Positions 18,901-25,610 of a stretch of DNA of 64,000 nucleotides are shown here, in pieces (position 1 is the stretch's first letter; each line of letters begins with the position of its first letter). Source of the DNA: Gordonia sp. SL306 (GTDB lineage: Bacteria; Actinomycetota; Actinomycetes; Mycobacteriales; Mycobacteriaceae); the NCBI RefSeq assembly GCF_026625785.1, contig NZ_CP113063.1, positions 2,542,001-2,606,000 of the forward strand, given 5' to 3'. The notes beneath the pieces are model-generated. The model did not search any database and was not told the DNA's origin. It saw only the letters and a program-made list of their open reading frames with translations. Made by a program: the position numbers and the translations under genes.

Positions 18901-19308
18901 CCGCCGCGTGTCACCAAGATGGTGACGTTGAATTCGCTGGTGGGCAGCGATGACCCGGTGCTCTTGGATTGGGAGGTCGCCCTGGCGTTCCCGTGTCAGC
19001 GACCGGCCGCCGCGGTCAATGGTGTGCTCGAGACACCGAAGTGGCGGGTCACGCCCGACGCTGAGGGCGAACGGGTCAACTCGCGTCGGTGGATGGCAGG
19101 CGACTACGGCGGGCCGCTGGGCATCGTCGAGAACGAGTTGCGTCCCATCGTGCTGCCGACCTACCTGCGCAACGGCTGGGCCCGGGACTGGGGCAGCCTG
19201 CAGCGACTGGTGCCGCTCAAGCCCCAGGTCGAAGCGGAACTGAAGGTCACCGACGACGTGCACGGCGGTACGTGGACGCCGGGCCCGATGCGGGCGATCA
19301 AGAACTGA
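15934..19308 (+). CDS. Arabinosyltransferase, EmbB-type (emb paralog 4)
   Basis: A 1124-residue GT-C arabinosyltransferase with catalytic Asp286-Asp287 (NTADDGYQVTVGR) and then QDPFGWHYRYL; FNNGLRVEPAL matches the conserved loop and EWWTEAMRYYIL resembles paralog 1. The C-terminal region ends GGTWTPGPMR. A strongly acidic Ser/Asp-rich linker at about residues 799-851 separates the last membrane segment and first periplasmic part from the carbohydrate-binding portion, at the same place as the linker of paralog 1 but with a different composition. It follows paralog 3 with an 8-bp overlap. Together they mirror paralogs 2 and 1, implying duplication and inversion of an embAB pair, then divergence. 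Confidence 0.9.
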   Translation: MTEPTSQEKTARPMRFAPDSRTIRIAKIVAIVAGALGVLLAIAAPFLPVTYTKTELQWPQPSKPVVENVAAPNVSYAPVSMDISVPCRLAADLPPSGGVLLSTVPENGAEAGTVGLFVRATHDRLLVTQRNAVLLNVPRADAQQNAQCRVVIHADTSGSRGEVEGVDPDAGTQSFRLDDPNARPQIIGVYTDLPNDVSTEGLSYRSAIDTRFISSPTTLKGALLILGVISTIVSMIALAVLDARDGRRLRRMVRAGRDRWWRIKPLDVVVTGVLVVWLFVGGNTADDGYQVTVGRVAPGAGYLDNYYRYFGAPQDPFGWHYRYLALWMQVSTATPWLRVLPLLFALAGWFLISRAALPRLGRAVRSSNAARWTAALGFLVVWLAFNNGLRVEPALSVGILLTWVLVERSIATGRFFPLTLAVLAAAFTLTIHPAGAIAVLPLLAAVRPLLRRLRRRRVRDGLLPLLMPVLAAGLAVLFEIFADQSLAAIREGIKVQGIVGPTNEWWTEAMRYYILLNPTPDGSIARRVGIFVTILSVGIIVLTLLSKRRVSGVPSAPLWRLIAVTSGAVAILAFVPTKATHQMGAFACLTGVLAAAATVFLQPSVMRRRCNRTFIAAAAAYALAVAFAGRNQWWYVGSYGIPWADDTPNVAGVGLFVPILVVAVLLTLYGVWQYYRDDQLAQRGESVAEQADSGRSIIQRMPTYSLAIISTVILLFNFVSFAKAARTQQDSWSWTSSNIDALRGNPCALADAVMVEADPNTGLLNPADVAGQNNPSAGAALAGRGMTGFDPDGVSTDLESDADSGGSSSDADADKSSTELDRSQSDPTSAQEEPSGSAGAADTGGGTTATQGVNGSSVRLPFGLDQRRVPVLGSYGSPSGRGHLTSDWYQLPARSDDAPLLTMSVAGKVEYVDHLAVTHPGQKLRLEFGRVEPDGHVTTVASVVPLGIDTDPEWRNMRVPLDQVPPRATVTRIVADDTSTDSQQWLAMTPPRVTKMVTLNSLVGSDDPVLLDWEVALAFPCQRPAAAVNGVLETPKWRVTPDAEGERVNSRRWMAGDYGGPLGIVENELRPIVLPTYLRNGWARDWGSLQRLVPLKPQVEAELKVTDDVHGGTWTPGPMRAIKN

Positions 19309-19517
19309 CTCGCCCGCGTTCTCGCCGCCCCGCCTGCTGATCGAGTAGCCCGACGCGCCAGCGGAGGGCGTATCGAGATCACCTGTGCTACCAGTGATCT
19401 CGATACGGCTCCTCGCTCCGCTCGTCGCCTACTCGATCGGCGGTGTGGAGAGCCTCGTCGGGGGTCGCCTACTCGATCGGCGGTGTGGAGCGCGGTGTGG
19501 AGTGCGTCGTCCGGGAG
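19309..19517. repeat. Palindromic REP-like repeats between convergent emb genes
   Basis: Holds the clearest complete copy of the intergenic repeat: GATCGAGTAGCC (19339-19350), then GTATCGAGATCAC (19370-19382), an 11-bp centre, the exact inverse GTGATCTCGATAC (19394-19406) and GCCTACTCGATC (19427-19438). The right arm extends into a 27-bp direct repeat present at 19424-19450 and 19464-19490. The stretch separates the stop codons of paralogs 4 and 5. The long dyad could act as a bidirectional terminator, though it lacks a T tract. Confidence 0.75.
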
Positions 19518-22500
19518 TCAGTGCCGGATCGGCGCCGGGCTCCACAACCCACTGCGGGTGGCGGTTCCGGTGTCGACATCGGCGAGCGTGGTCACGTCGC
19601 CGTACGGGGTGTAGCGCTCGAGCGCGCCCCAGTCACGTCCGATGTCGTCCTGGAGGTAGGTCGACATCGCGGTGGCCTGCTGAGAGACCTCGATCCAGCC
19701 GAGCGGGCCTCCGCCGAAGGAGTTCTGCCATGCGGACACCGCGGCGGCCAGGTCGGCACCCGGCATGATCCGCCACTTCGGGATCTCGGCCACCCCGTCC
19801 TTGTGGGTGAACGGCCGCTGACACGGGAAAGAGAGGCCGGAGGTCCAGTCGACGTGCACAGGGTCCTCGCGCCCGACCACCTGCTGCAGCGTCTGCATCT
19901 CCGGGAGTCGAGGCGGGGTGACCACGATGAAGCGGTCCTCCGAGAGGTTCTCGTCGGTCGCGACGATCCGCACCGCGGTGATGTCGTCCGGCAGTGAATC
20001 AGTTGTGACACGGGCGTTCCGCCACGACGGGCGCGGGCCGGGGTCGATCATCTCGGTGTCACCGGTGGCATGCAGCGACGCGTCGCGGGTACCCGGTCCG
20101 ACCGGGTCGGTGGTGTATTCGAGCAGCAGGTCCGGATTGTCGAAGAGACCGGCGACCGAGAATGCCACCATCGGACGGTCCTTGTAATCAGCGGGCATCG
20201 CGTACCACGCCGACGTCAGATGTGCCGGGACCTGATCGGTCTTCGAGTAGCTGCCCATCACCGGCGTCTTCGCCGGGTCGAGGAAGAACGGGAGTTGTGC
20301 ATAACTGCCGTTGACCCCGGCAGTCGACTCGATGCCGCCCCCGGTGCCGCCGGCGTTGGCGGTCAGTACATCCGGCGACGCGACTGCGCTGCCGGCCAGC
20401 ACGCCCAGTGAGCCCTCGCTCGCCGTGGTCTCGAGATCCTCGTCCACCCCGTTCGCGGTGAAGCCGGTGGTGGCCGGCTGGGTTGCGTCGGTCGGTGCCC
20501 TCGGCGGGCCTGCCAACGGGTCGGCGATCGATCCGTCGACGGGGGTGAGCTGGTATCGGCTGGGGTCCGTCTCGACCCAGACCTTGTCGGCCATACCGCA
20601 TTCCTCGCCCTTCAGCGCCTCCAGATTCGCACGCGGCACGGAATACGACGAGCTCTGCTGGATGCCGGCGAACATCGCGGTGACCAGGGCGAAGATCACC
20701 ACCGCCGCAGCGACGAAGGCCAAGGGAGCCGAGGCCAGCATCGCCGCGAGCCGTCGGTACCACGGCCGAGCCGAGGGGTCGGGGATCTCGTCGGCCGGAT
20801 CGGCACCGGTGAACGGCTCACGGAAGTGGAACCACAAGGCTGCCAACAGGAGTACGAGTGCTGCGTACAGCAGCAGATTTGCCAGGTTCACGCCCGCGAT
20901 GGTGACCTGCATGACGCCCCAGGGCATTCCCCAGGCGGACGAGTAGTAATACGAGTTGGGTGCTGTGAACGCCAGCCCCGCGATGAACAGGACCAACGCC
21001 GCGAACAGTGTGCGGTTGCGCCTGGAATGCATGACGTGATTGCTCGCCGCGATCGCCGCGATGGCGGCGAGCGCCGCCCCGAGTCCGGCGAACACCCCGA
21101 AGTGGTGTGTCCACTTCGTCGGCGTGAACATCAGGAAGACCAACGACGCGAAGGTGATCGCGACGATGCGTCGGGACGGACCCAGCGCGGTGCCCGGGAT
21201 GCGGGACCGGCGGATCAGCATGGCCGCCGAGACCACCAGGCCGAGAATCATCGCGAGGACGGCGAACCGTCGGACGATGGAGCCGTCGGCGGAGAAGGCG
21301 AACAGCGACGAGTAGCGATTGATCTCGTTGTACCAGTGGCCAGATGGTCCGAGGGCGGTCTTCATCTGCGACGCCTCGACGAATGATCGCAGCGTGAGAT
21401 TGGAGAACACGACGAAGATGATGAAGGTGCCTGCCGCGAGGATCGGTGCCACGAGTGCGACGTAGGCCCATCGACCGCCGCCGATGACCTTCGCGCGCTT
21501 GATCAGTGCCAGGATCATCGGTCGTGCGCCCGCGATGAGCGCGGCCACGGCGAGCAGACCGGTCGGACCGGCGGCCAGGCTGAACGCTCCGATCAGACAG
21601 GCCACCGCGGCGGGTAGCAGACGTCCGGTCGCGATGGCACGTTCCACCGAACACCACGTGAGCAGGGCGCCCAGACAGATGATCGGCTCCGGGCGCAGAC
21701 CGTTGTCGAACGGGAACCACGACACCAGGAACACGAAGGCGGCGGTCCACCCGACGGAAGGGCGGGTGATGGCGGCACGACCGAGTCTCGGCAGCACCTC
21801 GTGGCTGATGATGAGCCAGACGCCGATGCCGCAGATCAACGCGGGGATGCGCATCCACGGACTGGCCACGCTGACGTGACTGAGTAGTCCGAAGACCTGG
21901 TAGTACCAGCCGAACGGCGCCTCGGGCGCGCCATACCATCGGAAGTAGTTGGCCGTGTACTGCGCGTTCTGCGCGACGCGGGCCATGGTCAGCAGATAGC
22001 CGTCGTCGGAGGTGTTGGGTCCGATGAAGTGCCACAGGATCAGCGCGCCGATGACCACGTAGTCGCGGGCGTTGAGTCGCCACCAGCGCGCCGGGAGGAT
22101 GCGCCGGTGTTTGCGGCCGTCGGTGGAGTCGAGGACGGCGAGCGCGGCCAACGACAACAGGGTGCAGATGATGCCGACGACCAGGACGAGCCATTTCAGG
22201 ATGGTCGGCGCCGTCGTGTAGCGGGAGTCGATGGTGGCGTGCGCACTGAGGCCCGGTTGGCTCGCGGCCGGACCGGAGAGGTCGGTGAACAGTCCGGTGA
22301 CCTGCGGTCGCTGATCCTGGTCGTAGGTGTTGGACTCCCGGCCCGCGGTGGTGCCGTCGAGTGGTTCGCCCTGGTCGTTGTGCATCCCGACGAACTCGGC
22401 CGACACCGCTTCGGAGTCCGCGTGCACGACGATCTCGCGGCAGTCCTGCGCTCGGACTTGCGCCAATGTCGCCGAGACCAGCGGGAGGTTGCGGATGACC

Positions 22501-22892
22501 ACCTCGATGGTCTGCCGATCGGCGGGGTCGCCGGGCTGCCCGGTCTTGCGGATGAACAGCCCGCGTTCCGGGGATTTCTCGGCCTCTTTGGGCGTCGTCG
22601 ACAGCAGTACCGATTCGCCGTCGCCGAGTTGCTCGATGGCCCTGCACGGGACGTGCGCGTCGAAGTCGATGGGGACATAGCTGATCAGCGGGGCGGCAAC
22701 CGATCCGACGGTGTTGTCCTGTGGCCAATTGATCTGCGCCGTGGTCTGCTGGACCGGCATGAGCGGCGTGGCCAGTGCCATGAACAGTCCGAGCAGTCCG
22801 GTGATGATGGCGACGATCTTGGCTCGTCGGACCGTCAGCGATGGCACAAAGAGAGATGGTAACCGTTGTCCCTGGGCGCGATGTCGGCGCAA
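19518..22892 (-). CDS. Arabinosyltransferase, EmbC/EmbB-type (emb paralog 5)
   Basis: A GT-C arabinosyltransferase of up to 1124 residues. The catalytic pair is Asp296-Asp297 (NTSDDGYLLTMARV), followed by APFGWYYQVFGLLSHV, FPFDNGLRPEP, MFTPTKWTHHFGVFAG and the C-terminal ATRSGLWSPAPIR. These are the most canonical EmbB/EmbC features of the five paralogs, so this may be the ancestral non-A copy. Mycobacterial EmbC makes lipoarabinomannan arabinan and EmbB makes arabinogalactan; which role applies cannot be read here. The longest frame opens with TTG at 22892, only 11 bp from the divergent aroQ start; a GTG at 22847, preceded by TACCAT at 22861-22856, is an alternative. The gene is convergent to paralog 4. 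Confidence 0.9.
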   Translation of the reverse strand: MRRHRAQGQRLPSLFVPSLTVRRAKIVAIITGLLGLFMALATPLMPVQQTTAQINWPQDNTVGSVAAPLISYVPIDFDAHVPCRAIEQLGDGESVLLSTTPKEAEKSPERGLFIRKTGQPGDPADRQTIEVVIRNLPLVSATLAQVRAQDCREIVVHADSEAVSAEFVGMHNDQGEPLDGTTAGRESNTYDQDQRPQVTGLFTDLSGPAASQPGLSAHATIDSRYTTAPTILKWLVLVVGIICTLLSLAALAVLDSTDGRKHRRILPARWWRLNARDYVVIGALILWHFIGPNTSDDGYLLTMARVAQNAQYTANYFRWYGAPEAPFGWYYQVFGLLSHVSVASPWMRIPALICGIGVWLIISHEVLPRLGRAAITRPSVGWTAAFVFLVSWFPFDNGLRPEPIICLGALLTWCSVERAIATGRLLPAAVACLIGAFSLAAGPTGLLAVAALIAGARPMILALIKRAKVIGGGRWAYVALVAPILAAGTFIIFVVFSNLTLRSFVEASQMKTALGPSGHWYNEINRYSSLFAFSADGSIVRRFAVLAMILGLVVSAAMLIRRSRIPGTALGPSRRIVAITFASLVFLMFTPTKWTHHFGVFAGLGAALAAIAAIAASNHVMHSRRNRTLFAALVLFIAGLAFTAPNSYYYSSAWGMPWGVMQVTIAGVNLANLLLYAALVLLLAALWFHFREPFTGADPADEIPDPSARPWYRRLAAMLASAPLAFVAAAVVIFALVTAMFAGIQQSSSYSVPRANLEALKGEECGMADKVWVETDPSRYQLTPVDGSIADPLAGPPRAPTDATQPATTGFTANGVDEDLETTASEGSLGVLAGSAVASPDVLTANAGGTGGGIESTAGVNGSYAQLPFFLDPAKTPVMGSYSKTDQVPAHLTSAWYAMPADYKDRPMVAFSVAGLFDNPDLLLEYTTDPVGPGTRDASLHATGDTEMIDPGPRPSWRNARVTTDSLPDDITAVRIVATDENLSEDRFIVVTPPRLPEMQTLQQVVGREDPVHVDWTSGLSFPCQRPFTHKDGVAEIPKWRIMPGADLAAAVSAWQNSFGGGPLGWIEVSQQATAMSTYLQDDIGRDWGALERYTPYGDVTTLADVDTGTATRSGLWSPAPIRH

Positions 22893-22903
22893 AGGACTGA
22901 ACT

Positions 22904-23383
22904 ATGGTTGGAGACATGCCGGACACCTCGTCGAGCCCCGAACCCCTGCCGATTCTGCTGCTCAACGGCCCGAACCTGAACACCCTGGGCGTCCGGCAGC
23001 CGGAAGTGTACGGATCGGCGACCCTCGACGACGTCGTCGCGCTCGCGGAACGGACCGCGTCGGAAGTGGGGTTCGGTCTGCGCGCGGCCCAGACGAATCA
23101 CGAGGGCCAGATGATCGACTGGATCCACGAGGCCCGCGGGCAGGTCAGCGGCATCGTGATCAACCCGGGCGGCTGGACGCACACATCGGTCGCGCTGGCC
23201 GACGCGCTGCTGGTTCCGGAGGTGCCGATCATCGAGGTCCACATCAGCAACATCCACCGTCGCGAGGCGTTCCGGCATCACTCCTACGTGTCGCCGATCG
23301 CGTCCGGGGTGATCGCAGGTTGCGGCATCCCGGGCTACGAGTTCGCGATCCGCAGGCTCGCGGAACTGGTCGACGCCGGTTGA
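22904..23383 (+). CDS. aroQ: 3-dehydroquinate dehydratase, type II
   Basis: A 159-residue type II dehydroquinase (third step of the shikimate pathway: 3-dehydroquinate to 3-dehydroshikimate). All family motifs are visible: LNGPNLNTLG, the RQPEVYG loop with the catalytic tyrosine, QTNHEGQMIDWIHEA, INPGGWTHTSVAL and VHISNIHRREAFRHHSY, with the proton-donating His. The start at 22904 is chosen because AAAGGA lies 7 bp upstream; a second ATG at 22916 has a ribosome-like GGAG too close to it. It is divergent from emb paralog 5. The following methyltransferase overlaps its stop codon by 4 bp, so the two form an operon. Confidence 0.95.
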   Translation: MVGDMPDTSSSPEPLPILLLNGPNLNTLGVRQPEVYGSATLDDVVALAERTASEVGFGLRAAQTNHEGQMIDWIHEARGQVSGIVINPGGWTHTSVALADALLVPEVPIIEVHISNIHRREAFRHHSYVSPIASGVIAGCGIPGYEFAIRRLAELVDAG

Positions 23384-24192
23384 GCGAACTGGATGCCGTC
23401 GGCAGAACAGCCCTCGGAGTGGCATGGGCGCGGGCGACAGAGTCCTCGCGTCCGGATGCCCTCTTTCATGACCCGCTCGCCGAGGCCATCGCGCGTGTGC
23501 GTCCGCGGCCGTATTCCGCCGAACGCGACAGCGAGGGCGCCCGTGTGGAAGTCGAGGCGATGTACCTGTGGCTCGTGGCGCGGACCCTGTTCCTCGACGA
23601 TGTCTTCGCCGACGCCGCCGCGGCGGGAGTTCGGCAGTTCGTCATCCTCGGCTCCGGCCTGGACGGCCGAGGATTCCGGAGCAGGTTCACACCCGACTCC
23701 CGGCTGTTCGAGGTCGACCGCCCCGCAGTGGTGGACGTGAAGGAGGCCGTGGTGGCCGAGGTGGGGATCGAACCCGTCGTCGATCGGCGGCCGGTGCGTT
23801 GCGACCTCGTCGACGACTGGTTGCGTGCGCTGCAGGACAACGGTTTTCGACCCGACGAGCCGTCGGCGTGGCTGGCCGAGGGGCTACTCGCATATCTGCC
23901 GGCCGACGTCGTGACCCGCGTCATCGAGGGTGTCAGCGTGGCGGCGACAGCGGATTCGAGGATCGGTGTCACCGTGCGCCGCGCCCGCAGACGCGCGCCC
24001 GGCCGCGATGATCCGTTCGCCGAGATCCGCGCACTCTGGCACGACAATCCGGACGTCCCCGCCGCCTTGGACGCGGCGGGATGGGAGTGCTCGCTGAGCG
24101 ACACCAGGTCCGTACTCGCGGCGCACGGCAGGCCGATCAATCGGCCGGGGATGAGCTCGGCGTCGCTGTTGGCGGGTACTCGGCGGCGTTGA
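23380..24192 (+). CDS. Class I SAM-dependent methyltransferase (leucine carboxyl methyltransferase-like)
   Basis: About 270 residues of the actinobacterial family related to leucine carboxyl methyltransferases (TIGR00027 type). The SAM-binding glycine loop is VILGSGLDGRGFR, followed by the acidic FEVDRPAVVDVKE and the family signature WLAEGLLAYLP. The N-terminal motif ALGVAWARATESSRPDALFHDPLAE is a typical opening. The frame is open far upstream through aroQ, but the TTG at 23380, whose TTGA overlaps the aroQ stop, marks the real beginning. The methyl acceptor is unknown, and coupling to aroQ does not by itself suggest a shikimate-related substrate. Confidence 0.8.
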   Translation: MSELDAVGRTALGVAWARATESSRPDALFHDPLAEAIARVRPRPYSAERDSEGARVEVEAMYLWLVARTLFLDDVFADAAAAGVRQFVILGSGLDGRGFRSRFTPDSRLFEVDRPAVVDVKEAVVAEVGIEPVVDRRPVRCDLVDDWLRALQDNGFRPDEPSAWLAEGLLAYLPADVVTRVIEGVSVAATADSRIGVTVRRARRRAPGRDDPFAEIRALWHDNPDVPAALDAAGWECSLSDTRSVLAAHGRPINRPGMSSASLLAGTRRR

Positions 24193-24224
24193 CGGTCTGG
24201 GGCCGGCAACGGGGCCTCACGGTG

Positions 24225-24536
24225 TCACGAGTACGTCCCGAAGTCCGCCGTGACCCCGAGTCGCCCGAGGAAAGCGGCTCGGTCGAATCCGCTCGCGGCA
24301 ACGTCGGCGGCGACCGCACGACCGGCGTTCTGGAGTGCCGCGCGCGACTCCCAGGTCACCGCGGTCACCACGTTGTAGTCGCTCTCGCCGTCGACCAGGG
24401 TGACGACGTCGTTGCGGACGATGCCCGGCTGGTCCCCGAGGATCTGGTGGGTGTGCCGTACCCGGGCGAGGAATTCGGTCATCGCCTCGGCGGGCACGGA
24501 GAACTTGTCGATGCGGTGGAGCTGCGGTGATGTCAT
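24225..24536 (-). CDS. Antibiotic biosynthesis monooxygenase (ABM)-like small protein
   Basis: A 103-residue alpha/beta protein of the dimeric ferredoxin-like barrel type, with strands around KFSVPAEAMTEFLARV and DYNVVTAVTWESRAAL and a central helix with HQILGDQPG. It resembles ABM-domain monooxygenases or stress-response relatives; no catalytic residue can be assigned. An ATG at 24551 is also in frame but overlaps a -10-like TATGAG, so the ATG at 24536 is preferred. It is divergent from the SRPBCC gene, and the shared upstream DNA holds three dyads. Confidence 0.65.
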   Translation of the reverse strand: MTSPQLHRIDKFSVPAEAMTEFLARVRHTHQILGDQPGIVRNDVVTLVDGESDYNVVTAVTWESRAALQNAGRAVAADVAASGFDRAAFLGRLGVTADFGTYS

Positions 24537-24551
24537 GACGCCAACTCTCAT

Positions 24552-24571
24552 ACTTCAACCTCGCTTGAGGT
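24552..24571 (-). promoter_or_regulatory. Possible MerR-type promoter dyad
   Basis: On the minus strand ACCTCAA, six bases and TTGAAGT form an inverted repeat with one mismatch, with TTGACC overlapping its left arm and TATGAG just downstream. MerR-family activators use a dyad of this form placed between -35 and -10 elements. No MerR gene is in the window, so the regulator is unknown. Confidence 0.35.
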
Positions 24572-24589
24572 CAAGGGTGCACATTCAAT

Positions 24590-24607
24590 TGCAACCAAGG
24601 GGTTGCA
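24590..24607. promoter_or_regulatory. Operator-like dyad 1 (ArsR candidate)
   Basis: TGCAACC-AAGG-GGTTGCA is a perfect inverted repeat with 4-bp spacer. It shares the half-site TGCAAC with dyad 2, whose centre is 33 bp downstream, about three helical turns, so both would be on the same DNA face. Confidence 0.6.
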
Positions 24608-24620
24608 GACAACCGCCGTG

Positions 24621-24642
24621 TGTGCAACTATCGAGTTGCACA
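24621..24642. promoter_or_regulatory. Operator-like dyad 2 (ArsR candidate)
   Basis: TGTGCAACT-ATCG-AGTTGCACA has 9-bp perfect arms and lies 25 bp upstream of the SRPBCC start. Form, duplication and location upstream of the operon that ends with an ArsR gene make it the likely autoregulatory site. Confidence 0.65.
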
Positions 24643-24667
24643 ACCGACGAGTCCCGAGGAGGACACC

Positions 24668-25117
24668 ATGGACACCCAATTCGATCGCATCGAACGCGAG
24701 ATCAGCATCGACGCACCCGCCGACCGTGTCTGGGCGTTGGTCAGCGAGCCGGGCTGGTACATCAACGATCAGAAGATTCTCGATCATCAGATCAGTCGCG
24801 ACGGCGATATCTCGTACGTCACCGACCCCGACCACGGTCGGTTCGCCTTTCGGACGGTGACACTCGACGAACCGAACTACGCAGCCTTCCGCTGGCACAT
24901 CGACGCCGACGACCTGTCGAGTTCGTCGACGCTGGTGGAGTTCTGGGTCACCCAGGCGGAGACGGGCGTCGTACTCAAGGTCGCCGAGTCGGGCTTCGGG
25001 TCGCTCTCCGAGCCGGAGGCCGATCGCCGCTCGCGATTCGACGACCACACCCAGGGGTGGGGCATCGAGCTGGATCTGGCTCGCGCCCATCTCACCGGGG
25101 CCGCTGCCCGTGCCTGA
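24668..25117 (+). CDS. SRPBCC / AHSA1-like domain protein
   Basis: A 149-residue START-like (SRPBCC) protein of the AHSA1 group. IEREISIDAPADRVWALVSE is the typical first strand and helix, followed by antiparallel strands and a final long helix with DDHTQGWGIELDLARAHL. These proteins enclose a hydrophobic pocket; when paired with an ArsR-type regulator they are common two-gene units of unresolved function in actinobacteria. The ATG at 24668 follows GAGGA. The end overlaps the start of the ArsR gene by 8 bp, giving translational coupling. Confidence 0.85.
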   Translation: MDTQFDRIEREISIDAPADRVWALVSEPGWYINDQKILDHQISRDGDISYVTDPDHGRFAFRTVTLDEPNYAAFRWHIDADDLSSSSTLVEFWVTQAETGVVLKVAESGFGSLSEPEADRRSRFDDHTQGWGIELDLARAHLTGAAARA

Positions 25118-25478
25118 TGGGGATCCGGCCGGGGCGAGCGAAGCGACGGGGCATTTCGTCGACGCCGCGCCGGTCGATCTGTTCGCGGCGCTCGCCGACG
25201 ACAGTCGGTGGCAGATCCTCGTGACGCTCTCCGGGTCCCCGGCGTCGGCGTCGGCGCTGGCGGCCGAACTGCCCATCACCAGACAGGCGATCGCGAAACA
25301 CCTTCGCGTGCTGGAGGAGGTGGGGCTGGTCAGCTCGGCCAAGGCCGGCCGGGAGCTCCGTTACGAGCCGGTGGGCGCGCGGCTGAGCCAGGTCGCCCGA
25401 CAACTCGATGCCATCGCGCGTGGCTGGGACCGCCGCCTCGACCGGATCAGGTCGATCGCCGAGGACGGCCGCCCCTGA
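25110..25478 (+). CDS. ArsR-family winged-helix transcriptional regulator
   Basis: A 122-residue regulator. A winged helix-turn-helix lies at about residues 22-95, with LFAALADDSRWQILVTLSG, the recognition helix region ITRQAIAKHLRVLEEVGLV and the wing around GRELRYEPV. No Cys pair or His-rich metal site typical of metal-sensing ArsR proteins is visible, which fits the SRPBCC-associated subgroup. The GTG start at 25110 overlaps the SRPBCC stop. It probably represses the operon through the TGCAAC dyads at 24590 and 24621. Confidence 0.87.
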   Translation: MPDGDPAGASEATGHFVDAAPVDLFAALADDSRWQILVTLSGSPASASALAAELPITRQAIAKHLRVLEEVGLVSSAKAGRELRYEPVGARLSQVARQLDAIARGWDRRLDRIRSIAEDGRP

Positions 25479-25572
25479 AAACCGCCCCAGGAAACCGCCC
25501 GCCGGAGAGCTCCCATCGACGTATCCCGATCGGTGGCCGCCCGGAGGGTGCTTTCCTGGGGCGGTTTTCAGG
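25474..25572. terminator. Long perfect inverted repeat between convergent genes
   Basis: Two 21-bp arms (25474-25494 and 25552-25572) are exactly complementary, beginning CCTGAAAACC and ending GGTTTTCAGG, with a 57-bp GC-rich interior. The left arm covers the stop codon of the ArsR gene. The arms have A and T runs suited to termination in either direction, and the convergent MBL gene ends 39 bp further on. Immediately after it is a duplicated 13-bp GGAGCAACCGCTC (25578-25590, 25600-25612), each itself a small hairpin. Confidence 0.65.
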
Positions 25573-25610
25573 ACGCCGGAGCAACCGCTCCAAAATCGCG
25601 GAGCAACCGC

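Noticed and set aside
22711..23379. N-terminal extension of the methyltransferase through aroQ
   Set aside because: The frame is open by chance; the upstream 223 residues are a shadow of aroQ and the start at 23380 overlaps the aroQ stop as in coupled genes.
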